Of a DNA stretch of 64,000 nt, positions 63,949-64,000 are shown piece by piece (the stretch's first letter is position 1; every line of letters begins with the position of its first letter). The stretch covers positions 682,001 through 746,000 of the forward strand of contig NZ_CP089978.1 in the NCBI RefSeq assembly GCF_030674635.1, given 5' to 3'. Made by a program: the position numbers and the translations under genes. The DNA is from Moraxella sp. ZY210820. GTDB lineage: Bacteria; Pseudomonadota; Gammaproteobacteria; Pseudomonadales; Moraxellaceae. A model generated the notes under the pieces. It saw only the letters and a program-made list of their open reading frames with translations, was not told the origin of the DNA and ran no database searches.

Positions 63949-64000
63949 ATGCTTCATTTTTCATTTAAATTCCCATGCAAAATTTTGCTGAGTGCATTGT
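63949..64000 (+). CDS. Start of a gene cut by the window edge (signal-peptide-like N-terminus)
   Basis: ATG at 63949 after AGGTGA, opening MLHFSFKFPCKILLSAL, a signal-like start. A promoter-like TTGGAA, 17 bases, TATATT lies about 40-65 bases upstream. Only 17 codons are visible. Confidence 0.4.
   Translation, partial: MLHFSFKFPCKILLSAL

Overview
The window looks like a chromosome segment of a gammaproteobacterium of the Moraxellaceae (a Moraxella- or Acinetobacter-like organism; species not resolved). It is AT-rich. It carries type IV pilus genes (a FimL-like protein, pilU), a Slam-type outer-membrane translocator beside its probable lipoprotein substrate, a TonB-dependent receptor, 6S RNA, and housekeeping genes (lnt, fbp, mpl, glnE, ilvE, gdhA, amt, leuCDB, mutS, rpsF-rpsR-rplI). 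Assignments come from reading protein motifs and neighbourhoods; no database search was run.

Layout. 1-14.9 kb is mostly core: end of an ABC exporter, a FimL-like protein, a siderophore-type receptor, several lipoproteins, corC-lnt, a Do-family protease, a decayed hicA with an intact hicB, an rRNA/tRNA methyltransferase and fbp. 15-29.9 kb is a mosaic accessory region. It holds a LysR gene with a premature stop, two flavin oxidoreductases, and a tightly overlapping minus-strand cluster: adenylate-forming enzyme, family-1 glycosyltransferase, PAP2-type phosphotransferase and ketosynthase III, with an epimerase-type reductase and a metallo-beta-lactamase-fold hydrolase nearby. It also holds dinJ-yafQ, darTG and a nitroreductase. 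Its richer-GC genes include two exact copies of a 12-mer matching a Neisseriaceae DNA-uptake dialect.

29.9-48.7 kb returns to core: mpl, an IS630-type element, the 6S RNA gene, pilU, tRNA-Glu, an L,D-transpeptidase, ribosomal proteins, glnE-ilvE, a cytochrome b562, the nitrogen pair gdhA-amt, tRNA-Ser and a secreted DRGH nuclease. 49-57.6 kb is a leucine locus split by cargo. Eight small genes, including a RelA/SpoT-like protein and a PIN-domain toxin with its probable antitoxin, sit between leuC and leuD. An ADP-ribosyltransferase-like protein, a fragment resembling the start of leuB and a lipoprotein sit between leuD and leuB. 57.8-64 kb carries the Slam/lipoprotein pair, mutS and two small or partial genes.

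The most promising undescribed system is the ketosynthase/adenylate-forming/glycosyltransferase/PAP2 cluster at 19.3-27.1 kb. It resembles the logic of head-to-head fatty-acyl condensation (OleA/OleD/OleC) but uses different activating and hydrolytic enzymes and adds lipid glycosylation and phospho-transfer. The Slam-linked lipoprotein and the ADP-ribosyltransferase-like protein are next. Several families of short inverted-repeat elements are scattered between genes.
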